From Micromonospora musae (GTDB lineage: Bacteria; Actinomycetota; Actinomycetes; Mycobacteriales; Micromonosporaceae): a stretch of DNA of 64,000 bases. The stretch lies in NCBI RefSeq assembly GCF_003626635.1, contig NZ_RAZT01000015.1, forward strand, positions 92,235-156,234. Reading direction: 5' to 3'. Of the stretch, positions 1 through 7,066 are shown one piece after another (the stretch's first letter is position 1; every line of letters begins with the position of its first letter). The notes beneath the pieces are model-generated. The model did no database searches, was not told the DNA's origin, and saw only the letters and a program-made list of their open reading frames with translations. Made by a program: the position numbers and the translations under genes.

Positions 1-547
1 ACCGGAACCCGGCCGGGCGTACGCCGAGCGCGGCGTGCGCCTCGCGGATCAGCCGGAGGATCTCGGCCACCTCCGCCCCCACCTGCTCCAACGCGCAGAA
101 GTTGTGCGCGTCGTTGAGCGAGATGGCCCGTACCCGGGAGAGGCCACCGAGCACCCCGGAGCGCTCGGCGCGGTACATCCCGCCCAGCTCGGCGACGCGC
201 AGCGGCAGCTCACGGTAGGAGCGCCCGCGCGCGCCGAACACCAGCGCATGGTGCGGGCAGAGCGCCGGCCGCAGCACGAACTCGTCGTCGGCGGAGAGGC
301 GCATCGGCGGGAACATGTCGTCGGCGAAGTAGCCGAGGTGGCCGGAGCGCTCGAAGAGCTCGCGTTTACCCAGCGGTGGCGAGTAGACGTGCTGGTAGCC
401 GGCTCGGCGCTCCAACTCCCGGACGTACTCCTCGACCGCGTGCCGGGCGGCGGCGCCGGCCGGCAACCAGATGGGCAGCCCGGCGCCGGCCAGCGGATCG
501 GAGACGAACAGCTCCAGCTCCCGGCCGAGCCTGCGGTGGTCGATCAT
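1..547 (-). CDS. thrS: Threonyl-tRNA synthetase, short form lacking editing domain (3' end outside window)
   Basis: Attaches threonine to tRNA-Thr. The gene runs off the left edge; about 182 codons are visible. The protein opens with MIDHRRLGRELELF, a sequence that in ordinary ThrRS follows the TGS and editing domains, so those domains are missing by design rather than by truncation here. Visible core features are the motif 1 region, the zinc-ligand Cys in RPALCPHH, motif 2 (YRAERSG) and the zinc-ligand His in NDAHNFC. The ATG at 547 has a GGGAGAG ribosome site 4 nt upstream. A full-length paralogue is expected elsewhere in the genome; that is inference. A Thr-rich leader ORF lies about 100 bp upstream, suggesting induction by threonine or charged tRNA-Thr shortage. 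Stand-alone cores of this kind can serve as a stress or inhibitor-tolerant second enzyme. Confidence 0.9.
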   Translation of the reverse strand, partial: MIDHRRLGRELELFVSDPLAGAGLPIWLPAGAAARHAVEEYVRELERRAGYQHVYSPPLGKRELFERSGHLGYFADDMFPPMRLSADDEFVLRPALCPHHALVFGARGRSYRELPLRVAELGGMYRAERSGVLGGLSRVRAISLNDAHNFCALEQVGAEVAEILRLIREAHAALGVRPAGFR

Positions 548-712
548 GTCGCTCTCCCTGATCGCGTACGACCCGGAGGCGACCCGGTGACCGAGGTCCG
601 CGCGGCCCCCGGGAGCGGTCGCCCCGGGGCCTCGTGGACAGAAACGTCAGTGCGGCACGCCGGAGTCGTCCGGCGTCGTGGTCAGATCCGCGCTGCGCAT
701 GCCGAGACGGTA
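548..712 (-). promoter_or_regulatory. Candidate Thr attenuator: promoter, leader and two hairpins before thrS
   Basis: Reading leftwards: -10 TACCGT at 712-707, leader ORF 700-647, hairpin 657-676 (arms ACGCCGGA and TCCGGCGT, 4-nt loop) overlapping the Thr codons, then a GC hairpin at 604-631 whose arms GGCCCC and GGGGCC are strengthened by adjacent C/G runs, then the thrS ribosome site. No U tract follows the second hairpin, so if it terminates it would be of the U-less actinobacterial type; it could instead block translation. Confidence 0.45.
647..700 (-). CDS. Leader peptide with three consecutive Thr codons upstream of thrS
   Basis: A 17-residue ORF, MRSADLTTTPDDSGVPH, lies in the 5' region of the short ThrRS gene. 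Codons 7-9 are ACC ACG ACG. It has no Shine-Dalgarno sequence, but a TACCGT hexamer ends exactly 6 nt before the ATG, the geometry of a leaderless actinobacterial transcript. The last Thr codon starts a perfect 8-bp hairpin (657-676). Three Thr codons in a row directly before a threonyl-tRNA synthetase is the signature of ribosome-mediated attenuation. The ORF is short enough to be chance, so the call rests on position, promoter spacing and codon content together. Confidence 0.55.
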   Translation of the reverse strand: MRSADLTTTPDDSGVPH

Positions 713-1155
713 CGCCCGGTGCGGGCGCGGGCGCACCCGCGTTTTTCGCCGCAGGCGGCGTGGCTCCCGGCCGCCTGACCGACTGGGTCTGCGGTGATGT
801 CAGGGTGTCGGCGCGGACGGGTCACCGCGACGTCGTCGAGGCGCGGCGACGGACCGCCCCGCCGAGGCCCGGCCCGGCCGGGTCAGGGGCGGGCCGCCGG
901 CACGGGACCTGCCGGCGGCCCAATGCGGCCCGATCGTCGAGAACGGGGGACCCGACGGTCGTTGGGGCCGCGCTCGCCAACGGTACGCCGACGAACGCCG
1001 ATCCGCCGACCGTGACCGGGAGCTATGGAGCGTCGTTGTACCTGGGTGACCTTGCCGTGTCCGTGGTCACCGCCTGTCGGGGCCGTCCGTCGTGACGCCG
1101 GACACGCCGTCAGGCTCGGTACATCAGATCGGCCACATACGGCGAGGTGGCACGC
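713..1155. other. Intergenic region with one strong hairpin, no gene seen
   Basis: Between the thrS leader and the DedA gene. Reading frames here show no family resemblance and no convincing start sites. The only clear structure is a perfect 12-bp stem with 7-nt loop at 891-921 (arms GGGCCGCCGGCA and TGCCGGCGGCCC), which may insulate the two divergent transcription units. Confidence 0.5.
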
Positions 1156-1773
1156 GTGCCCGAACTACTCACTGACGTCACGTCACCGACGTGGGCGTAC
1201 CTCGCGCTGCTCGGGCTGTTGCTGCTGGACGCCTTCGTTCCGGTCATTCCCACCCAGGCAATCATGATCACCGGCGGGGCGCTCACCGTCTACGGCGGGC
1301 TGGACCTGCCGCTCACGATCGCCGTCGGCGCGCTCGGGGTGCTCGCCGGAGACCTCGTCTGCTACCTGCTGGGCCGGAGCGCACCCGATCGACGGGTACG
1401 ACGACATACCCGGCAGAATCGCGCCCAACGGACCGCCGCCCGGTTCACCCAGGGCCTACGCCGTCCGGGGCCGATGGTGATCCTGCTCTGCCGGTTCGTG
1501 CCCGGCGGCCGGATGGCGGCCTGCTTCTCGGCCGGCCGCAGCCGCTACCCGTACCGGCTCTTCCTGAGCTACGAGACGATCGCGGCGCTGGGCTGGGCCA
1601 GCTACGGCGCGCTGGTCGGGCACCTCGGCGGGGCGGCGCTCGCCTCGTCCACCTGGCGGCTCGCCCTGGTCGCGGCCGTCGCGGCGGCCGGGTTCGGCGC
1701 CGCCGGCTGGGCGATGACATTGGTAGGCGTCCGCAACGCCCGCCGGGCCGCCGCCGAACTCCCCATCGACTGA
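1156..1773 (+). CDS. DedA family membrane protein (VTT domain)
   Basis: A 205-residue integral membrane protein of the DedA/VTT family, implicated in lipid flipping and membrane homeostasis. The family signature is seen as LLCRFVPGGRMAACFSAG near residue 115, with Arg, Pro and Gly residues in the usual places; hydrophobic segments lie near residues 13-35, 45-65, 130-160 and 168-195. Length is normal for DedA. The GTG at 1156 has a GAGGTGG ribosome site 6 nt upstream and is preferred over the GTG at 1147, which would sit on top of that site. Substrate is unknown. It stands alone, 45 bp before the toxin gene. Confidence 0.82.
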   Translation: MPELLTDVTSPTWAYLALLGLLLLDAFVPVIPTQAIMITGGALTVYGGLDLPLTIAVGALGVLAGDLVCYLLGRSAPDRRVRRHTRQNRAQRTAARFTQGLRRPGPMVILLCRFVPGGRMAACFSAGRSRYPYRLFLSYETIAALGWASYGALVGHLGGAALASSTWRLALVAAVAAAGFGAAGWAMTLVGVRNARRAAAELPID

Positions 1774-1783
1774 GTGTCGCCGC

Positions 1784-1818
1784 CGCAGACTCGTATAAGC
1801 TGCATTTATATTGATGAC
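1784..1818 (+). promoter_or_regulatory. Leaderless promoter and palindromic operator of the toxin-antitoxin operon
   Basis: A short AT-rich patch in GC-rich surroundings. TATATT at 1807-1812 ends 6 nt before the GTG at 1819, fitting a leaderless transcript. The imperfect palindrome TATAAGCTGCATTTATA (1794-1810) overlaps this -10 element and is a natural site for autorepression by the antitoxin. Confidence 0.5.
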
Positions 1819-2187
1819 GTGTGGAGCGTGAAACTGCATCCTGAGGTCGAAGACTGGTTCCTCGGCTTATGCAAGACCGATCCAGCAAGCGCAGATCTGA
1901 TCGCCGAGGCGATAGACCTGCTGGCCGAACACGGTCCGGCATTGGGTCGTCCGATGGTGGACCGACTCAAGGGCAGCTCCTTCCACCACATGAAGGAACT
2001 CAGGCCGGGTTCCACGGGCTCGACGGAGATAAGGATGATCTTTGCTTTCGACCCGTTGCGGGAAGCCGTCTTCCTGGTGGCCGGTGACAAATCGGGCCAT
2101 TGGCAGAGTTGGTACCAGGTGGCCGTGCCGTTGGCGGATGGGCGGTTCCAGGAGCACCTCACCTCGTTGAAGGAGGCGGAGCGATGA
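1819..2187 (+). CDS. HigB/Gp49-like toxin of the RelE-ParE superfamily
   Basis: Predicted mRNA interferase toxin of 122 residues. The C-terminal half carries the family pattern: MKELRPGSTGS, then EIRMIFAFDP, then LVAGDKSGHWQSWY, matching the phage Gp49-like/HigB family with its conserved Arg and Lys. The GTG at 1819 is preferred because it lies 7 nt downstream of a TATATT -10 element; an upstream in-frame ATG would begin before the promoter. It overlaps the following antitoxin by ATGA, so the order is toxin then antitoxin, as in higBA rather than relBE. Codon use is less GC-rich than neighbours, consistent with acquisition. Confidence 0.85.
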   Translation: MWSVKLHPEVEDWFLGLCKTDPASADLIAEAIDLLAEHGPALGRPMVDRLKGSSFHHMKELRPGSTGSTEIRMIFAFDPLREAVFLVAGDKSGHWQSWYQVAVPLADGRFQEHLTSLKEAER

Positions 2188-2516
2188 GCGACGGCACCGA
2201 CTGGCGGGACGTCAAGGCCAAGGCACGCGAGATGGACCCCGATTGGGATCACCCTGATCGGGTGGCGCGACGCGGTCGCCTGCGCGAGCAGATGCTTGCA
2301 TCGGTGAGCGGAGCTCAACTGGCTGAGATCCGCAAGCAGCTCGGGATGACGCAGCGCCAACTGGCCGAGGCCGCAGGGCTCTCCCAGGCACGCATCAGCC
2401 AGATTGAGAATGGCGAGCACACCAACCTCGAAACTCTTCGGGCGTACGTGACGGGACTCGGCGGTCATCTCGACGTGGTCGCCCGGATCGGCAACATCCA
2501 GCTCAACGTGGCGTAG
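2184..2516 (+). CDS. XRE-type helix-turn-helix antitoxin (HigA-like)
   Basis: A 110-residue DNA-binding antitoxin partner. The helix-turn-helix spans about residues 48-102, with GMTQRQLAEAAGLSQARISQ as the recognition core, followed by IENGEHTNLETL. The N-terminal 45 residues (rich in Asp, Lys and Arg) probably contact the toxin. It overlaps the toxin gene by ATGA and has AGGAGGCGG just upstream of its ATG. Expected functions are toxin neutralisation and autorepression at the palindrome at 1794-1810. Confidence 0.88.
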   Translation: MSDGTDWRDVKAKAREMDPDWDHPDRVARRGRLREQMLASVSGAQLAEIRKQLGMTQRQLAEAAGLSQARISQIENGEHTNLETLRAYVTGLGGHLDVVARIGNIQLNVA

Positions 2517-2607
2517 CGGCTCCACCGCGACCTAGGGGTGGTCCCGGGGATCGAATTCGGTGGCTCGCCCCGATCCGTCTCGGGTGCCTCCGGCGACAGG
2601 CTGAGGC

Positions 2608-3216
2608 ATGCCTGGAACGCGGAACTCGGGCCTGCTGGCCCTCGGCGGGATCGCCCTCGCGGCGCTGCTCGCCGTGATCGGTCACGTCGAGGTGAACGAG
2701 GATCTCTCGCCCTGGTCGCTGACCGTCAGCGACTACGCCGTCTCCGACCGCGGCGGCGTCATCGACGTCGCCATGGTGGTGCTGGCCCTCGCCACGGCAG
2801 CCCTGCTACCCGCGCTGCGCCGAGCGGGCGCGACCCGCCGGGTCGGGGTTCTGCTGCTGGCCTGGATCGGGGGCCTGCTGCTCGCCGCGGTCGTGCCGAC
2901 CAACGAGCCGGGGCTGCCGATGGACGCGGCGGCGTACGTGCACCGGTACGCCTCGGTCGTCGCCTTCCTGGCCCTGCCCGTCGGCGGCTGGCTGCTGGCC
3001 GGTCGGCTCCCCCACCCCGCCGCCCGCTGGGTACGCGGACTCGCCCTCACCAGCCTGGTGCTCGCGGCGACCATGGTCTGGTCGGCCTACCCGGGTGACC
3101 GGATGCTGATCGGCCTGGTCGAACGGGTCCTCATCCTGACCGAGGTAACCCTGATCGCGTTCCTGGCGGCGGCGGTGGCCGGGCTCCGACCGCTCACTCC
3201 AGCACGTGGAGCATGA
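2608..3216 (+). CDS. DUF998 family membrane protein
   Basis: A 202-residue polytopic membrane protein. An N-terminal hydrophobic segment (about residues 8-25) is followed by a loop with WSLTVSDYAVSDRG, typical of DUF998 proteins, and then five further hydrophobic segments. No catalytic motif is visible and the function of the family is not established. Its last 23 bp overlap, tail to tail, the end of the convergent flavoprotein gene, so no independent terminator separates them. Confidence 0.75.
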   Translation: MPGTRNSGLLALGGIALAALLAVIGHVEVNEDLSPWSLTVSDYAVSDRGGVIDVAMVVLALATAALLPALRRAGATRRVGVLLLAWIGGLLLAAVVPTNEPGLPMDAAAYVHRYASVVAFLALPVGGWLLAGRLPHPAARWVRGLALTSLVLAATMVWSAYPGDRMLIGLVERVLILTEVTLIAFLAAAVAGLRPLTPARGA

Positions 3217-4597
3217 GCTGGCGGGCCGCCTCCGTGATCGATCCGGAGAGGCTCGGATAGATGGTGATGGTCTGGGCCAGCTCGTTGACGGTGAGGTTGT
3301 TCTCCACCGCCATGGTGATCGGCAGGATGAGTTCACTCGCCTTGGGGGCCACCACCACTCCGCCGATCACCTGGCCACTGGCCGGACGGCAGAAGAGCTT
3401 CACGAAACCGTCGGCGAGGTCGTCCATCTTGGCCCGGGCGTTGCCCGCCAGCGGCAGCATCACCTGCCGGGCCGGGACCGTGCCGGCGTCCACCTCGTTC
3501 TGCGAGACGCCCACCGTGGCCAGCTCGGGCGAGGTGAAGGCGTTCGCGGCGACGGTCCGCAGCCGCAGCGGGCGGACGGCCTCACCGAGCGCGTGCCACA
3601 TCGCGATCCGGCCCTGCATGGCCGCGACGCTGGCCAGCGCCAGCACACCGGTGCAGTCGCCGGCGGCGTAGATGCCCGGCACGTTCGTCCGAGACACCCG
3701 GTCGACTGTCACGTAGCCACCCCGGCCCAGCTCGACGCCGTACTCGGCGAGGCCGAGGCCGGCGGTGTTGGGGATGGAGCCGACCGTGATCAGCGCGTGC
3801 GAGCCGTACACCTTGCGACCGTCGGAGAGCTCGACCTCGACGCCGTCCTCGGTGCGGCGGACCGCGTCGGCGCGGGAGTTGTTCAGGATGCTCATGCCCT
3901 TGGCGCGGAAGACCCGCTCGATCGCCTGCGCCGCGTCGGCGTCCTCCTGCGGCATGACCCGGTCCCGGCTGGACACCAGGGTCACCTCGACGCCCATCCC
4001 GAGGTACGCGCTGGCGAACTCGGCCCCGGTCACCCCGGAGCCGACCACGATCAGGTGCTCGGGCAGCTCGGGCAGGTCGTACACCTGACGCCAGGTGAGG
4101 ATCCGCTCGCCGTCGGGAAGAGCGGTCGGCAGTTGGCGCGGGGTGGCGCCGGTCGCGAAGAGGACCGTGGACGCGTCGATGGTGTATTCGTCGGCACCGT
4201 CGGTGGGGCTGACCACCACGCGGTGCGTGTGACCGAGCGTGTCCTCACCGAGGCGGGCGGTGCCGGCCACGAAGGTGACCCCGGCCTTCAGCAGCTTCGC
4301 GTGGATGTCCGCGGACTGGGCGAGCGCGAGCCGCTTGACCCGATGGTGCACGGCGGGGGCGTCGACGGTGACCGCCTCCAGCCCGTCGGAGTGCACCCCG
4401 AACTCCTCGGTGTCCCGGTAGCCGGTCACCACCTGCGAGCTCGCGATGAAGGTCTTCGACGGTACGCAGTCGGAGAGCACGCAGGCTCCGCCGGCCCCCT
4501 CGGCCTCCACCACTGTGACGTCGGCGTCCAGTTGCGCGGCGACCAGGGCCGCCTCGTAGCCGGCCGGCCCGCCGCCGATGATCACGATCCGGCTCAC
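3194..4597 (-). CDS. LpdA-type NAD(P)H:quinone dehydrogenase-like flavoprotein
   Basis: A 467-residue FAD/NAD(P)-dependent disulfide-reductase-fold enzyme. FAD motif GGGPAGYEAA is at residues 7-16; the NAD(P) motif VVGSGVTGAEFAS is mid-protein; AAGDCTG closes the FAD site. The redox-active CxxxxC pair is kept (ACVLSDCVPSK), but the C-terminal His-Glu dyad of lipoamide dehydrogenases, normally HAHPTLSE, reads TIYPSLSGSITE, so the catalytic His is gone. This matches mycobacterial LpdA, which reduces quinones rather than lipoamide. The GTG at 4597 places the FAD motif at the N-terminus as usual; upstream in-frame codons are not conserved. It diverges from the next gene across a 106-bp promoter region. 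Confidence 0.8.
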   Translation of the reverse strand: MSRIVIIGGGPAGYEAALVAAQLDADVTVVEAEGAGGACVLSDCVPSKTFIASSQVVTGYRDTEEFGVHSDGLEAVTVDAPAVHHRVKRLALAQSADIHAKLLKAGVTFVAGTARLGEDTLGHTHRVVVSPTDGADEYTIDASTVLFATGATPRQLPTALPDGERILTWRQVYDLPELPEHLIVVGSGVTGAEFASAYLGMGVEVTLVSSRDRVMPQEDADAAQAIERVFRAKGMSILNNSRADAVRRTEDGVEVELSDGRKVYGSHALITVGSIPNTAGLGLAEYGVELGRGGYVTVDRVSRTNVPGIYAAGDCTGVLALASVAAMQGRIAMWHALGEAVRPLRLRTVAANAFTSPELATVGVSQNEVDAGTVPARQVMLPLAGNARAKMDDLADGFVKLFCRPASGQVIGGVVVAPKASELILPITMAVENNLTVNELAQTITIYPSLSGSITEAARQLMLHVLE

Positions 4598-4690
4598 CGC
4601 ACTCGCCCTTCGTCGATGCTCACAGTGACTTTCTTCTCCTGAACGCGTCCGACACGCACCGTCGTATTCTCCCCCACCCGTCCGCCGGGC

Positions 4691-4696
4691 TATCGT
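4691..4696 (+). promoter_or_regulatory. -10 element of leaderless promoter
   Basis: TATCGT ends 7 nt before the GTG at 4704 and no ribosome binding site is present, so transcription probably begins at the start codon. Confidence 0.4.
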
Positions 4697-4703
4697 CATC
4701 GCC

Positions 4704-5159
4704 GTGCGTCTTCACGCCGCCTACGGCTCAAACCTCGACCCCGGTCGAATGCGTGCCTACTGCCCGCACTCGCCGATGGTGGGCACCGGCTGGCTCGAGG
4801 GCTGGCGGCTGACCTTCGCCGGCGAGGACGTCATCGGCTGGGAGGGCGCGGTCAGCACCCTCGTCGAGTCCCCCGGCGACCGGGTCTTCGTGGCGCTCTA
4901 CGACATCCACCCGTACGACGCCGCCCAGCTCGACGAGATCGAGGGCGTCACCTCCGGCACGTACCGCAAGCTGCACGTCCGCGTCTCGACCCTCGACGGC
5001 GACCTGACCGCGTGGATCTACGTCTTCGACGGCTACGAGGGTGGACTGCCGACCTCGTGGTACCTGTCGGAGATCGTGAACGCCGCGGAGAAGGCGGGCG
5101 CGCCGGACGACTACGTCTCCGATTTGCGGTCCCGCCCCACCGGCACCGCCTCGGCGTAA
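4704..5159 (+). CDS. Gamma-glutamylcyclotransferase-like protein
   Basis: A 151-residue protein of the GGCT fold. The substrate-binding loop YGSNLDPGRM is at residues 7-16 and the conserved acidic residue lies in LDEIEGVTSGTYRK, the region of the catalytic Glu in the family. Members cleave gamma-glutamyl amino acids or related amines to 5-oxoproline; the exact substrate here cannot be deduced. The gene is likely leaderless from its GTG. It is divergent from the LpdA-type gene and convergent with the acetyltransferase gene. Confidence 0.75.
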   Translation: MRLHAAYGSNLDPGRMRAYCPHSPMVGTGWLEGWRLTFAGEDVIGWEGAVSTLVESPGDRVFVALYDIHPYDAAQLDEIEGVTSGTYRKLHVRVSTLDGDLTAWIYVFDGYEGGLPTSWYLSEIVNAAEKAGAPDDYVSDLRSRPTGTASA

Positions 5160-5182
5160 CGTTCGCACGCCTGCAGTCTCCT

Positions 5183-5220
5183 CCGGGCCGGTCCCCGGTC
5201 GCGCGGCGGCCCCGGCCCGG
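5183..5220. terminator. Bidirectional hairpin between convergent genes
   Basis: Perfect 9-bp arms CCGGGCCGG and CCGGCCCGG with a 20-nt loop, in the 69 bp separating two convergent genes. There is no U tract. Confidence 0.45.
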
Positions 5221-5228
5221 GTCGCCTA

Positions 5229-6191
5229 TCACACACCCGCGGCGGCGACCGTCCGCTCGTACATGTCGGTCCAGCGCACCTCGCGCAGCCCCACGGACTG
5301 GTAGAGGGTCACCGGGGTGGTCGGGTTGGCCAGGTCGACCCCCAGCCCGGCTGCGGTACGACCCTTGCCGGCGTAGACCGCGAACGCCCGGCGCAGCAGC
5401 GCCGCCCCCACCCCGCGCCGGCGGTACGCGGGCAGCACCGACAGCGTGCGCACCCAGCCCATCTCCTGCTCCAGGGCCTGGTCGGAGGATTGGAGAGCGC
5501 CGGCCGGCACGCCGTCGACCTCGGCGACGAACCACTCGTCCCAGACCTTGCCGTACGACGGCAGCTGCTCGCGCCACTGCGCGAACCCGACGGGCTCGTA
5601 GTCCGGGGTGTCCCGGAACGCGGTGTCGAAGATCCGGTGGAACAGGCGCAGGTCGGCCTCGTCGTCGGCGACCAGCGGACGGACGGTCACCCCGGGCGGG
5701 GACGCCGGTTCGACGGGGAGATCGGCGAGGGAGCGGGTCATCCGGACGTACCGCTTGATCCGGGTGAAGCCGGCCTCGACCAGCTCGCCGGCCCAGCGGG
5801 TCTCCGGGGCGAAGACCCCGGTGCGGGCGGTGAGGTGGGGCAGGCCCCGCTCGGCCGCCCGCTCGGCGACCCGGTCGAGCAGCCGTGCCAGCAGCGGGGC
5901 CCGCAGGTCGGCCCCACGGTCGGGGTCCACGAGGACGTCCACCCACTCGCGGCCCACGCCGGTCGGGTTGCTCAGGATCGCCCACGCCGTCACCGTGCCG
6001 TCCGGATCGGTGACCAGCCAGGAGTCCCGGGCCGGGTCGACGAAGGGGGCGGTCAGCGCGTCCCGGACGTCCTCGGCGTCGAAGTCGGGGTAGCCGACGG
6101 CGAAGACGTCGGCGGCGTGCACCACCTTCAGGATCGCCGGTACGTCGTCGGCGGTGGGGCGGCGGGCGGTCCAACCGGCGGGGAGCGTCAC
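5229..6191 (-). CDS. GNAT N-acetyltransferase with two tandem domains
   Basis: A 320-residue protein made of two GNAT folds. The N-terminal domain (about 1-150) is degenerate; the C-terminal domain (about 165-320) keeps the acetyl-CoA motif VLPAYRRRGVGAALL followed by VDLANPTTPVTLYQSVGL. The layout resembles mycothiol synthase MshD, but surrounding genes give no support for that role, so the acceptor substrate is left open. GTG start at 6191, with coding similarity to the GNAT fold beginning at residue 8. Confidence 0.8.
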   Translation of the reverse strand: MTLPAGWTARRPTADDVPAILKVVHAADVFAVGYPDFDAEDVRDALTAPFVDPARDSWLVTDPDGTVTAWAILSNPTGVGREWVDVLVDPDRGADLRAPLLARLLDRVAERAAERGLPHLTARTGVFAPETRWAGELVEAGFTRIKRYVRMTRSLADLPVEPASPPGVTVRPLVADDEADLRLFHRIFDTAFRDTPDYEPVGFAQWREQLPSYGKVWDEWFVAEVDGVPAGALQSSDQALEQEMGWVRTLSVLPAYRRRGVGAALLRRAFAVYAGKGRTAAGLGVDLANPTTPVTLYQSVGLREVRWTDMYERTVAAAGV

Positions 6192-6240
6192 GCGGCCGAT
6201 CCTGACAGGCGGCGCAGCGTCGCGCCGCCCATTTTCCGAC

Positions 6241-7002
6241 TCAGGCGGCGGGCTGGGAGCGGGTCGCCGGGCCGAGGTGCGCCCGGGCGGCGCGCAGCAG
6301 CTCCACCAGCTCGGCGCCGTCGACCGGCCCGAGCGCCGCGAACGCCGGTGCGGCCAGCCGGTGGGTCACCGCCTCGGCCCAGAGCCGACGCCGGACCAGC
6401 GGACCCACCGGCGGGTACGGCGGCGGCCAGCCACACGCCATCGCGCCCGCCTCCCCCTCCGGCCCGGCGAGCACCGCCTCCAGCGGGGTCATCCCACTGG
6501 CCCGCACGGCGAGCAGGTGCGCGCCGGTGAAGTACTCGCGGAGCAGACGCAGCGCCACCGCGGCGCGGGCGCCGGCGTTGCGGTTCGGCACCGGCATCGC
6601 GCGTCCGGCGGCGAAGAGCGGCATGCCGCTGGCGTCCGCGGCGTGCACCGCCCGTTCGAGCAGCCCGACGAGCCGGTCGATCCGGGGAAGGTCGTCCAGG
6701 TGCTGCGTACCCCACCGGCAGCACTCGGCGAGTGTCGCGGCGGCCACTTCGGAGGGCCGGACCGTGCGCGCGGCCCCGTCCCAGCCGTCCGCCACCGCGT
6801 CGGGGGCGAGGAAGCCGAGCACGGCGGCGACCGTCTCGGCGCGTACGTCGCCGAGCGCTCCGGCCCGGCCGGTGACGTAGAAGGCCCAGCCGGAGATGCC
6901 GAGCAGCCGGGCCCGACGCAAGGTGACCGGGCAGCGGCTGTAGGCGTCGCCCAGGACGAGCACCAGGGGTTTGCTGGTCGCGGCGATCTGCTCCGGCGTC
7001 AT
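6241..7002 (-). CDS. SCO6745-family protein of unknown function
   Basis: A 253-residue actinobacterial protein that I associate with the SCO6745 family; N-terminal sequence contains AFYVTGRAGALGDV and the C-terminal half an alpha-helical region with GWPPPYPPVG. No catalytic motif is recognised. The ATG at 7002 overlaps by ATGA the stop of a 20-codon ORF (6999-7061), which itself starts 5 nt after the stop of the next upstream gene, so translation may be coupled through the whole 8660-to-6241 minus-strand run. Confidence 0.6.
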   Translation of the reverse strand: MTPEQIAATSKPLVLVLGDAYSRCPVTLRRARLLGISGWAFYVTGRAGALGDVRAETVAAVLGFLAPDAVADGWDGAARTVRPSEVAAATLAECCRWGTQHLDDLPRIDRLVGLLERAVHAADASGMPLFAAGRAMPVPNRNAGARAAVALRLLREYFTGAHLLAVRASGMTPLEAVLAGPEGEAGAMACGWPPPYPPVGPLVRRRLWAEAVTHRLAAPAFAALGPVDGAELVELLRAARAHLGPATRSQPAA

Positions 7003-7061
7003 CGGGCCGCCCCGCGCGCGTCGGAACCGGCCCGCCCCGCCCGCACCACATCGAAGTCCAT
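6999..7061 (-). CDS. Possible 20-residue coupling ORF
   Basis: ATG GAC TTC GAT begins a 20-codon ORF that fills the gap between the coiled-coil gene (stop 7067) and the SCO6745-type gene, overlapping the latter's start as ATGA. It has GC-rich third positions but no clear ribosome site. It may only serve translational coupling, or be chance. Confidence 0.25.
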   Translation of the reverse strand: MDFDVVRAGRAGSDARGAAR

Positions 7062-7066
7062 CGGCG

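Noticed and set aside
35..778. 247-residue plus-strand reading frame over thrS
   Set aside because: Antisense to a clearly conserved ThrRS core; Arg/Pro/Gly-rich composition of a GC shadow frame.
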